This document shows positions 54,321 through 62,404 of a stretch of 64,000 bases of DNA, in pieces. Location of the stretch: assembly GCF_000397065.2 (NCBI RefSeq), contig NZ_KE007317.1, positions 190,969 to 254,968 of the forward strand, read 5' to 3'. The notes beneath the pieces were generated by a model. That model saw nothing but the letters and a program-made list of their open reading frames with translations. It was not told where the DNA came from and ran no database searches. A program made the translations under genes and the position numbers. Within the stretch, counting starts at the first letter, position 1. Each line of letters starts with the position of its first letter. Source of the stretch: Marinobacter lipolyticus SM19. GTDB taxonomy: Bacteria > Pseudomonadota > Gammaproteobacteria > Pseudomonadales > Oleiphilaceae.

Positions 54321-54344
54321 TTTAGCACTTTCTGTGGTCGTCCA
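54321..54344 (-). repeat. right terminal repeat of the RHS island (R1)
   Basis: This is the exact inverted copy of the 24 bases at 49137-49160, ending GTCGTCCA at the outer edge. It lies 146 bases before the end of the convergent ccoG gene. Confidence 0.8.
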
Positions 54345-54489
54345 TTTAGATGCGTTCAGATAGACCTGCGCAATACCAATACTGCGCATAATGTATATTA
54401 TGTTAAATGCAGTATCTGTCTTTGTACTTCATTGGGGTCCGCATCCCCAAACTGGGCATGCGGACAAGAATGAAATGCGGGACCTTGGT

Positions 54490-55833
54490 TCACAGCGAAA
54501 CACTTCCAGTGAATTTGCTGTCCTCAACAAGTTTAAAGGCCGGGCTATCAACTGTACTGACATGAAACCTAATATCGCTGACGTCTCCCAAAAGCGATTC
54601 AGGATTAACGGACACAGAAACAGGAACCTCGACCATCTCGCCTGAGTTTACCGTCACGGTACCAGTGTGACTGAGTTGCAGCCCTTCCAATCCGGACACG
54701 CGGATCGCATAGCTCTGAATCTTTTGATTCTTGTTGGTAATCTTCAATACATAACTGTTTTCAATGTGGCCCTCCGAGTTGTAACGGTACAGGCCGCGGT
54801 CCTTCGCAATGTCTAGGGTCACCAATGGACTGGATACCATGGTCCAAGAAAACACCGCGATCATAGCAAGCAAAACAAACGAATAACCCACCAGCCTTGG
54901 GCGAACTATCCGCAGGCCGCCTCCGTTCAGTTCGCGGTCGCTGGTGTAGCGAATCAGCCCTTTGTCATAGTCTATCAGGTCCATAACGGAATCACAGGCA
55001 TCGACACACGCCGCACAGCCGATGCACTCCATCTGCAGTCCGTCACGGATATCGATACCGGTGGGACAGACCTGCACGCACATCTGGCAATCAATACAGT
55101 CGCCCAGACCTTCTGACTTGTAGTCCGCCCCCTTCTTGCGTGATCCCCTGCTCTCGCCTCGCTCCGCGTCGTAGGTGATCACCAGCGAATCTGCATCCAG
55201 CATAGAGGACTGGAAACGCCCATAGGGACACATGTGCAGACACACTTTCTCGCGTAGCCAGCCTGCGTTGATGTAGGTTGCAGCAGTAAAGAAGAGCGTC
55301 CAGAACAAAGCCCATCCACCAACGTTCATGGTCAGTATGCTGGAGACTAGGTCACGGATGGGGGTGAAATACCCAACGAAGGTGATTGCTGTTGCCAAAC
55401 TGATCAACAGCCACAACGCATGCTTACTGATGCGCCTGATGAGTTTGTTGGCACTCATGGGGGCCTCATCCAGCTTGATGCGCTGGTTGCGGTCGCCTTC
55501 GGCCACTTTCTCGGCCCACATGAAGATCCACATCCAGACGCTCTGCGGACAGGTATAGCCACACCAGACCCGACCGGCAAGCACGGTCAGGAAGAACAGT
55601 CCAAACGCACAAATGATCAGGATGCCGGACAGCAGAACCAGGTCCTGTGGCCAGAAAGTGCCGGCGAAGATGTGGAATTTTTTCTCTGATAGATCCCACA
55701 ATACCGCCTGTCGGTCACCCCAGGTCAGCCAGGCGGTGCCGAAATACAGAGCGAAAAGAATGACGCCGCCGAAAAATCGGAGGCGCCGAAAATAGCCTGT
55801 AAAACTCCGCGTATGAATTTTACCTGTGTACAC
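54490..55833 (-). CDS. ccoG: cytochrome c oxidase accessory protein CcoG (FixG/RdxA)
   Basis: This 447-residue membrane iron-sulfur protein helps in the assembly of cbb3-type oxidase, probably in copper handling. It has about five membrane segments, the NapH/CcoG motif GRVWCGYTCPQSVWMW, two 4Fe-4S sites (CIDCQMCVQVCPTGID and CIGCAACVDAC) and a C-terminal periplasmic Ig-like domain. The start is GTG at 55833 with GAGG ahead. No ccoNOPQ genes are in the window. Its 3' end adjoins the RHS island. Confidence 0.93.
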   Translation of the reverse strand: MYTGKIHTRSFTGYFRRLRFFGGVILFALYFGTAWLTWGDRQAVLWDLSEKKFHIFAGTFWPQDLVLLSGILIICAFGLFFLTVLAGRVWCGYTCPQSVWMWIFMWAEKVAEGDRNQRIKLDEAPMSANKLIRRISKHALWLLISLATAITFVGYFTPIRDLVSSILTMNVGGWALFWTLFFTAATYINAGWLREKVCLHMCPYGRFQSSMLDADSLVITYDAERGESRGSRKKGADYKSEGLGDCIDCQMCVQVCPTGIDIRDGLQMECIGCAACVDACDSVMDLIDYDKGLIRYTSDRELNGGGLRIVRPRLVGYSFVLLAMIAVFSWTMVSSPLVTLDIAKDRGLYRYNSEGHIENSYVLKITNKNQKIQSYAIRVSGLEGLQLSHTGTVTVNSGEMVEVPVSVSVNPESLLGDVSDIRFHVSTVDSPAFKLVEDSKFTGSVSL

Positions 55834-55962
55834 GTTACCTCACCCACATTGATGAAATTGCGGGTTGAGATTAATTCGTTACACTGAATCGGTGCAGGCT
55901 CACTTTTTTTATTTTTAATGGGTACAGATGGCGCGTCAGGTAAGATCCAGCAAAGCCGGCAG

Positions 55963-57330
55963 TTAACTCAGTGCGCGGGATCGTTGTTCATCCCATGGAT
56001 GCGAAAAGCTAAGCCGCAAGCAGTTGGTGTACTCGCCAGAAACGGAAAACAAGGGGCCTGGTGTAATCACAATGCCCTGATCAAGAGCCTGGGGATAAGC
56101 GGCCAAGGTGTTCACACCATCTGGTAGCTCCAGCCAGATGGCTAGTCCTCCCTGTGGAATGGTTACTCGCACCGGTACGGGCCAGGCCTGAAGCGATGTC
56201 AGAAGCTGGTCACGCCGTTCCCGCAGCAAACCCCGCTGCCGGCGTAAATGAGAGGTCAGCCCGCCCTCCTCTATGTAGTCCGCAACGCCCTGTTGCAGAT
56301 ATCGGCTGCTTGCAAGCTGGGTTACCAGTTTCAGGTGCAGTATTCGAGAATGCCATCGTGCGCCTGAAATCCAGCCAAGACGCAGATCCCGTGACAGTAC
56401 CTTGGAGAACGAACTGCAATGAATCACCCGGTTCGTCTCATCCAGCGCTTTTAACGTATCGGGGATCTGGGAAAAACCCGATTCTGCGTATATGTCATCT
56501 TCAATAAGGGCCAGATCGTACCTGTCCGCTAATGCCATCATTCGTTGACGGGCATCCATTGGCATCAGCGCCCCACCCGGCGTGGCGAATGCTGGAGAGA
56601 CGACACAGGCCCGTACATCCCAGTGTTCCAGGATTTCCTCCAGAGCGTCGATATCCATCCCTGTGTCTGTCGAGGTCGGCACTTCAACAACCTGGAGTTC
56701 GAGTTGCTCCAGCAGTTGTAACACCCCATAGAACCCCGGGGACTCAATCGCCACCACATCGCCACGTTGGCACGAAGCCATGAGCGCCAGGAAGAGCGCA
56801 TGCTGGCAACCCGATGTTATACAAAGGTCATCGGGCTGAGCCGGCCAGCCACGCCTGGCCAACTGAATCGTCAGTTGCTCACCTGCCGGTTCATCGTAAT
56901 ACTGGAAGTCATCACCTCGCTGACGTCGCAGCGCTCTTCCAATAGCCCGATTGAGTACCACAATCCCTGGCGGCAAGGCGCCTGCGTGCAAGTCCGGGAG
57001 CAAATCAAAGGCAGCACTGCGACGCATGATGTCCTGAAACAAGTCACTGACCGTCACCGGCCTGGGTGCTTCAATACGGGAAATGATGCGAGGCGTTTTT
57101 GTGATCGTCGGCACCAGCGAAACAAAATGCCCCGACTTGGGTCGAACCTCCACCAGGCCCTGGGCCTCAAGACGCTGTAGGGCGTGCTGAACCGTGGCTT
57201 TTGACAGGCCTCGCTGATCACACAGTTCGCGAATGGAAGGCAGGCGGTCACCCGGTTTCCATCGCTCATCATGAATGCCCTGCAGCAGCCACTGCTCCAA
57301 TTGCTGATAGCGAAACGGCTCGTCAGCCAT
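55963..57330 (-). CDS. MocR-type GntR regulator with aminotransferase domain
   Basis: This 455-residue regulator has an N-terminal GntR winged helix, about residues 5-72 (KPGDRLPSIRELCDQRGLSK, VQHALQRLEAQGLVEVRPKSG), and a class I aminotransferase-like domain with the PLP-binding lysine in CSSFSKVLSRDLRLGW. Such proteins sense PLP or an amine or amino acid. The start at 57330 overlaps the lrgB stop by eight bases, with GGAGG ahead, so it is translated with lrgB. This physical link suggests that it regulates lrgAB or responds with them. Confidence 0.9.
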   Translation of the reverse strand: MADEPFRYQQLEQWLLQGIHDERWKPGDRLPSIRELCDQRGLSKATVQHALQRLEAQGLVEVRPKSGHFVSLVPTITKTPRIISRIEAPRPVTVSDLFQDIMRRSAAFDLLPDLHAGALPPGIVVLNRAIGRALRRQRGDDFQYYDEPAGEQLTIQLARRGWPAQPDDLCITSGCQHALFLALMASCQRGDVVAIESPGFYGVLQLLEQLELQVVEVPTSTDTGMDIDALEEILEHWDVRACVVSPAFATPGGALMPMDARQRMMALADRYDLALIEDDIYAESGFSQIPDTLKALDETNRVIHCSSFSKVLSRDLRLGWISGARWHSRILHLKLVTQLASSRYLQQGVADYIEEGGLTSHLRRQRGLLRERRDQLLTSLQAWPVPVRVTIPQGGLAIWLELPDGVNTLAAYPQALDQGIVITPGPLFSVSGEYTNCLRLSFSHPWDEQRSRALS

Positions 57331-58069
57331 TAAAGATACCTCCGCCAAGAAACTCTACGGCAAACGGCAGACAAATGGCGGTAAACACCCCGGTGAGCCC
57401 CATGCCAAGAGAGGCAAAAGCACCTGCTGTATGACTGATTTCAAAAGCCCGTACCGTACCAATCGCGTGAGCGTTAACACCGAGAACGAAGCCAATGATA
57501 CGTTCATCGTCAACACCGAGCCGTGGCACTAACAAGTCAACAAACAGTGTTGCCATTACGCCGGTGATCAATAGCCCGCCCATCATCAGGGCAACCGAGC
57601 CACCGATTTGTTCTGTGATGCCGATGGCTATAGGCGCGGTCACAGATTTCGGCGCCAGCGACGCCATCACTTCCGGCGTTGCACCCAGCCACCAGGCCAA
57701 GGCAACCGAATAGACAACGGCAAGTGTCGCGGCAACGGGAACGGTGATGAGAATCGGGCGCCATAGCGCCCGTATATGGTGTATTTGCTGGGCCAGAGGC
57801 ACAGCAAGGGCTACTGTAGCCGGGCCGAGCAATACTGTTAGCCAGCCTGCTCCCTTCTGGTAATCCACATAGTCAACCGACAATAACACCAGTGCCCCTG
57901 CTACCAGCAGGGCTGAAAGCACTACGGGCGGACACCAGACAGGCCGCTCCAGTTTCTCGAAAATCCGAGTCCCGAAAAAATAAGTAGTAATCGTCAGGGC
58001 TATGGCGAGAAATGGGGAGTCGCTCAAATGAGCCCCTAGCCCTTGAACGCGATCAAACAACTCAGTCAC
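57323..58069 (-). CDS. lrgB: LrgB/CidB-family membrane protein
   Basis: This 248-residue protein has about seven membrane segments and the family segments LGPATVALAVPLAQQ, KSVTAPIAIGITEQIGG and GVNAHAIGTVRAFE. With LrgA it forms a holin/antiholin-like pair, now also considered a carrier for pyruvate or glycolate-type metabolites in some organisms. It overlaps lrgA by eight bases and the MocR gene by eight bases, giving a compact three-gene operon. Confidence 0.93.
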   Translation of the reverse strand: MTELFDRVQGLGAHLSDSPFLAIALTITTYFFGTRIFEKLERPVWCPPVVLSALLVAGALVLLSVDYVDYQKGAGWLTVLLGPATVALAVPLAQQIHHIRALWRPILITVPVAATLAVVYSVALAWWLGATPEVMASLAPKSVTAPIAIGITEQIGGSVALMMGGLLITGVMATLFVDLLVPRLGVDDERIIGFVLGVNAHAIGTVRAFEISHTAGAFASLGMGLTGVFTAICLPFAVEFLGGGIFNG

Positions 58070-58424
58070 GCTGTTCCTTCTCCAACGTCTTCGGCAAGAG
58101 AGCCATCATCAGGACCATCGTTGTTGCCACGCTGGCGAGGGTGCCAAACACCAGCGCAACACCTACCGCAAGCCACTGGCCGTCGAACTGTCCTCCAAGA
58201 AAGAACACGCCAACCACGCCCGGCAATATCAGCACAACAAGTATAGAAATGAACTGCTGGCTCGCTGCTCCGACGTCCGTCCCGGCAGCCCCTGACTGAG
58301 TCAGCAGCCACAGAGTCATCAGGATCATCCCCAGGATCCCACCACTAACCGGCCAGTCCAGGACAAAGGACAACGACTCCCCGATGACAAGGAAAATGGT
58401 GAGGATCAAAAAGCCACGGAGCAT
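58062..58424 (-). CDS. lrgA: LrgA/CidA-family membrane protein
   Basis: This 120-residue protein has four membrane segments (MLRGFLILTIFLVIGESLSF at the start, VSGGILGMILMTLWLL, ISILVVLILPGVVGVFFL). It is the first gene of the lrgA-lrgB-MocR operon. The ATG at 58424 is preceded by AAAGGCGAAG; the longer upstream frame is not hydrophobic and not family-like. A promoter shared with the divergent TonB-dependent receptor gene lies in 58425-58626. Confidence 0.9.
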   Translation of the reverse strand: MLRGFLILTIFLVIGESLSFVLDWPVSGGILGMILMTLWLLTQSGAAGTDVGAASQQFISILVVLILPGVVGVFFLGGQFDGQWLAVGVALVFGTLASVATTMVLMMALLPKTLEKEQRD

Positions 58425-58626
58425 AGATACTTCGCCTTTGAAAAGTGATGCTTGCGTGCAAGTTCGCGCGTCGTCGTTGGACGTTAACACATTATTCCAA
58501 TTACGGTGGCTGGCGGCGCTCGCGATGTTCAATCAACCTCATCCACATACTCTGAACTTGCTTCTACAATGATTGCATCTAAACTCCTATTCAGATTGAA
58601 TTTTTTATTCCTGACTGAGTCCGGGA

Positions 58627-60753
58627 GTGCCACCATTGAATGGATCGTTTCAACCTTTGCTTCCTTTGTCGTGTGTTCGGGCGGTAGCCGCAACAGTTTG
58701 CCTGGCATTTACCAGTACGGTTTCTGGTAATGAGGAGGCACTCTGGGATATTCCCCTGGAAGAACTTGGCCAGATACGTGTCGTATCCATTGCCTCCGGA
58801 ACAGAAACACCGCTGGACAAGGCTGCTGCGATAACCTCTGTCATCAATGCTGACGAGATCGCCGCGATGGGGGCCACGGACCTTGATCAGGTACTGGAAA
58901 CCGTGCCAGGCCTGCATGTAAACCACTCTAACCAGGCATTTTCCCCGAAGTATGTATTTCGGGGCATTACCTCCAGTAATAATCCGCAGGCGCTCCTGCT
59001 GATTAATGGTGTGCCGGCCACCACCATGATGTATGGCAACCGCGGTAACGCCTGGGGCGGTATGCCCGTTAAGGCCATTGAGAGAATTGAGGTCATCCGG
59101 GGCCCCGGTTCCGCCCTGTATGGCGCCGACGCATACTCCGGTGTCATCAACATCACCACCAAGGGGCCGAAGACCATCGACGGCCAGACGATCGGCGGCA
59201 GGGTTGGTAGCTTCGATACGCGAGGCGGCTGGCTTGAAGCCGGCGATGAGATCGGAAGTTTGGGAATGAGCATGGTCCTGGAATACCAGACAACGGACGG
59301 TTGGCGGGAAACCATTGTCCGGGACGATCAGACCAACTTCGATGAAGCCTTCGGTACCTCTGCCTCCCTTGCGCCTGGCCCGGTCAATACCGGTGTGGAT
59401 CAACTGGATGCCCGGTTTGAAGTGGGCGGCGAACAATGGGCATTCCGGGCTGGCCTGCAGGACCGCAGTAACCTGGGTACTGGTCCGGGGGTTGCTCAGG
59501 CGTTGGACCCCAGGGGGGAGTTTTCGTCTCGCCGATTGAACGCGGATTACAGCTACCGGTGGTCCGATCTGGCCGATGGCCTGGATCTGGAAGCAAGGGT
59601 CTCCTACTTCAATATCACCCAGGAGCCGGAGAACGATATCTTTCTTTATCCGCCCGGAGCTTTCGGCGGCGCCTATCCTGACGGATTGATCGGAAGTCCG
59701 GGGTATAAGGAAAATCAGGCTCGCTTCGATCTGAGTGCCATTTACCGTGGTTTCCGGAATCACCGTGTGCATACCGGGATTGGTACCTTATGGGCAGACC
59801 TCTACGAAGTCACGGAGGAAAAAAACTTCAATCCGGATTTCAGCCCCAAGGGCAGCGTGGTCGACGTTTCCGACGACCCCAGTGAGGTCTGGATGCCTGA
59901 GGAAGACCGTACGAATTACTATGTATTTGTTCAGGATGAGTGGCAGTTTGCCCAAAACTGGCAGTTGGTTAGCGGCATCCGTTTCGACGATTACTCGGAC
60001 TTCGGCAGTACAGTAAATCCCCGGGCTGCCCTCATATGGGCCACCACCGATACCATTACCACCAAGTTCCTGTATGGCCGGGCATTTCGTGCACCGTCAC
60101 TGAATGAGCTTTACGTCGCCAATAACCCGGTTTTTTCAGGTAACCGTGAACTCGACGCCGAAACCATCGATACCTTTGAGGTTGCGATGTCCCACCAGGC
60201 TACTGCACGCGTTTTGTATGGTGTAAACCTGTTCTATTACGAGATTGATGATCTCATCAACGCAGAACCAACGGCCGGCCCTATTGCGACTCAATACCGG
60301 AATTCTGGTCAAAGAACCGGACACGGTGGCGAGCTTGAACTGGTGTATCAGGCCCTGGAAAGTCTGTCTCTGCAAGGGAACTATGCGTATCAGCATACGA
60401 AAGATGAAAATACGGGGCGATCAGTCGGTGAAGCTCCAAATCACCAAGTCTATGCCCGTGCTGACTGGAGCATTTCCCCACGCTGGTTGTTGAGCTCCCA
60501 GATCAACTGGGTGGGAGAACAGAAGAGGGTCGCCGCTGATCCGAGAGAGCCGGTATCAGACTACACGACAGTGGATATGACGATTCGTACCCGGGGGTTA
60601 TGGCAGGGGCTGGACCTTTCGTTATCCGTGAGGAATATGTTCGACGAAGACGTTAAAGACCCAAGCCCCTTCGCCGACCCTGCCCCTGCCATTCCGAACG
60701 ACTTCCCCATGCCCGGGCGCATGGTGGTGGGTGAACTCTTTTACCGCTTCTAA
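58627..60753 (+). CDS. TonB-dependent outer-membrane receptor
   Basis: This protein of about 708 residues has a signal peptide (AVAATVCLAFTSTVSG), a plug domain, about residues 55-170 (VLETVPGLHVN, FRGITSSNNPQALLLINGVP, IERIEVIRGPGSALYGADAY, GVINITTK), and a beta-barrel ending in the aromatic GELFYRF. A TonB-box-like segment may be IPLEELGQIRVVS. It imports a siderophore, cobalamin or another scarce ligand; the substrate is unknown. The frame starts at GTG 58627, since a TGA precedes it by five codons. Its 3' end overlaps the convergent citrate-synthase-like gene by four bases. Confidence 0.92.
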   Translation: MPPLNGSFQPLLPLSCVRAVAATVCLAFTSTVSGNEEALWDIPLEELGQIRVVSIASGTETPLDKAAAITSVINADEIAAMGATDLDQVLETVPGLHVNHSNQAFSPKYVFRGITSSNNPQALLLINGVPATTMMYGNRGNAWGGMPVKAIERIEVIRGPGSALYGADAYSGVINITTKGPKTIDGQTIGGRVGSFDTRGGWLEAGDEIGSLGMSMVLEYQTTDGWRETIVRDDQTNFDEAFGTSASLAPGPVNTGVDQLDARFEVGGEQWAFRAGLQDRSNLGTGPGVAQALDPRGEFSSRRLNADYSYRWSDLADGLDLEARVSYFNITQEPENDIFLYPPGAFGGAYPDGLIGSPGYKENQARFDLSAIYRGFRNHRVHTGIGTLWADLYEVTEEKNFNPDFSPKGSVVDVSDDPSEVWMPEEDRTNYYVFVQDEWQFAQNWQLVSGIRFDDYSDFGSTVNPRAALIWATTDTITTKFLYGRAFRAPSLNELYVANNPVFSGNRELDAETIDTFEVAMSHQATARVLYGVNLFYYEIDDLINAEPTAGPIATQYRNSGQRTGHGGELELVYQALESLSLQGNYAYQHTKDENTGRSVGEAPNHQVYARADWSISPRWLLSSQINWVGEQKRVAADPREPVSDYTTVDMTIRTRGLWQGLDLSLSVRNMFDEDVKDPSPFADPAPAIPNDFPMPGRMVVGELFYRF

Positions 60754-61556
60754 GTCGGTGTATCTTCCCAATCCCGCTTGCCGACACCGTGGTAAACGAT
60801 ACTTTCACAACGGATTGGGAAAAAGCTGCCTTCCGGCCGCCGCTTGGTGTCCCGGAAACATGGGGCCATACCCGTAACAAAGCACGGGGTCAGAATAAGT
60901 TGGTATTCCTCGCAACTGAAGCCCATGTCCGCGGCCAGTGCAGCGTGAACGGCCGCAACGTTCATTGAATACCCGTATTTGCTATTCAGATGTTCGTAAA
61001 CGGCAAATGCCATCTTCAGGTAGCGTCCCTCGGCAAATCCATATTCCTTGGCTTTATCCAGCGTGAAGGCAATGCGTTCGTCGGTGTTGGCCAAGGGGCG
61101 GCCATAGCCGTATAGGATTCTCCCACGAGATTTTTCATTATCGACAAATTCTTCCAGCGCATTTCCTTCATCACACCAGCGACCAGCCCTATAGAAAAAA
61201 TCGAGCGCCCGAACTTCCGGTCGACGTCCGTATATGGACGCTTCAGAGATGCTCAAACCGGCCATTAGGCCAAGTGACGGCGTAGTACGAACGGAGCCCG
61301 CCAAGGCCGCTACGTGATTCGGCCAAATTGAAGGGTCCGGATAGCTTGTACCGACCCAGTATGAATTCAACATCTTGGCGACGTTTACCCCGGGATCTCT
61401 TTCTAGAATGCTGTACAGGTAGAGATGAAGCCATTCAAGGTGATCCAGTTCATGGTGGAGATCCTTGCCGTGCAGGACCACTCGCTCGGTCAGGTAGGCC
61501 TTTCCTATACGGGTCAACCAATGACTTTCGGTTTTGAATAACCTTTCATGATTCAT
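60750..61556 (-). CDS. citrate-synthase-fold (citryl-CoA lyase-like) protein, second subunit
   Basis: This 268-residue protein has the length and the helical pattern of small citrate-synthase-fold citryl-CoA lyases: VAALAGSVRTTPSLGLMAGL, ASIYGRRPEVRALDFFYRAG, ILYGYGRPLANTDERIAFTL, and SMNVAAVHAALAADMGF. By eye the three catalytic positions are replaced: Tyr for the His of LHGG, Arg for the His of GFGHP, and Ala for the Asp of NVD. It overlaps the upstream homologous gene by four bases, which suggests a heteromeric partner. It is the last gene of a ThDP-enzyme operon. The function is unknown. Confidence 0.7.
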   Translation of the reverse strand: MNHERLFKTESHWLTRIGKAYLTERVVLHGKDLHHELDHLEWLHLYLYSILERDPGVNVAKMLNSYWVGTSYPDPSIWPNHVAALAGSVRTTPSLGLMAGLSISEASIYGRRPEVRALDFFYRAGRWCDEGNALEEFVDNEKSRGRILYGYGRPLANTDERIAFTLDKAKEYGFAEGRYLKMAFAVYEHLNSKYGYSMNVAAVHAALAADMGFSCEEYQLILTPCFVTGMAPCFRDTKRRPEGSFFPIRCESIVYHGVGKRDWEDTPT

Positions 61557-62383
61557 GGCTTTCCCTCCGATACCGGTGGTTTGTAGGGTCCGGGGTCATC
61601 TTCAAGTTCGATCGCGGAGCTATAGAACGGGAACTTTTTCCAACCCATTTTCTTTTGCTCCAGGGCATGTGCCGCAGCGCCAGGCAATCTCAGTATCAGG
61701 TAAAGCATACTGCCCTGGTCGCGATCCAGTCCAAGATCGACAAACGCTGCTGCCGCTACGGAACTGATGGAAACCGGATAGCCAACGGAAGTCTCAAGCG
61801 CTTTACGGTGGGCCTGTAACCAATGCAATGCACCTTCCGAGGGGGCGTACTCAACAAGAAGGTCCAATGACTGCCGCAGTGTCGTGGGAATATCGTCGCC
61901 GTTCGGGTCAAATCCCGGGGCATGTTCGAGATTCGGCCAGATATCGGCTCTTTCGTCCTCCTGAGGATCCTGCAGGCGGGTTTTCCAATGCTCGATGTTT
62001 TGACCACATTCGCTCCAGAGTCGCATACACACTTCCAGTTCCTGGGAGCCGCCGTAAAGACCGGACCCTACTGCAAGGGACGACATGAGCGCGGAGCTGT
62101 GATTCGTACCCGCAACGCCGCCGTTCATGGCTGCACGGATACTGGCTTCCTTGGGGCCCTGATTGGCAAGGACCATGGCTAGCCTTTCCAGCAGGGCTGA
62201 TTCAGCGGGTTGCGGGCGTTCACCTTTGAACATCAGCAACAGGTACTCAAACCAGCCGGCCCTGGATATTATCTGGCCGTATACGTCATAACCGTGACAG
62301 TAACAGGCTTTTGCGGCGAAGGGGTTGGCATCCTCCGGCTCTTCAAGCCAGAAATTGGAGTGATAAACGTAATCTGAGGGCAC
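61553..62383 (-). CDS. citrate-synthase-fold (citryl-CoA lyase-like) protein, first subunit
   Basis: This 276-residue protein shows the same fold pattern as its downstream neighbour: GGVAGTNHSSALMSSLAVGSG, LYGGSQELEVCMRLW, APGFDPNGDDIPTTLRQSL, SISSVAAAAFVDLGL and the typical end LRLPGAAAHALEQKK. The expected catalytic His, His and Asp are again absent (LYGG, GFDP and SISS). It lies 21 bases after the ThDP-enzyme gene and overlaps the next gene by four bases. A catalytic role in acyl-CoA chemistry with altered residues, or a binding role, is possible. Confidence 0.7.
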   Translation of the reverse strand: MPSDYVYHSNFWLEEPEDANPFAAKACYCHGYDVYGQIISRAGWFEYLLLMFKGERPQPAESALLERLAMVLANQGPKEASIRAAMNGGVAGTNHSSALMSSLAVGSGLYGGSQELEVCMRLWSECGQNIEHWKTRLQDPQEDERADIWPNLEHAPGFDPNGDDIPTTLRQSLDLLVEYAPSEGALHWLQAHRKALETSVGYPVSISSVAAAAFVDLGLDRDQGSMLYLILRLPGAAAHALEQKKMGWKKFPFYSSAIELEDDPGPYKPPVSEGKP

Positions 62384-62404
62384 GTGGTTTCCCCTGGTTC
62401 ATTG

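Larger units (their letters stand above)
49137..54344. mobile_element. RHS island bounded by perfect 24-bp inverted repeats
   Basis: Bases 49137-49160 and 54321-54344 are exact inverted copies of 24 bases, beginning TGGACGACC and ending in GCTAAA towards the inside, with TG...CA termini. Three sites at the left are 55-60 bases apart. Three at the right are 20-23 bases apart. That asymmetry is known for Tn7-type ends bound by a TnsB-like transposase. The island carries an RHS gene, a probable immunity gene and a gene fragment, is AT-richer than its surroundings, and has no transposase. The flanking five bases (GTTGG and TTTAG) do not form a target duplication. The element is probably non-autonomous or decayed. 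Confidence 0.6.

Noticed and set aside
54391..54645. 84-codon forward frame at the right side of the island
   Set aside because: Most of it is antisense to the end of ccoG and it has no ribosome site or family match.
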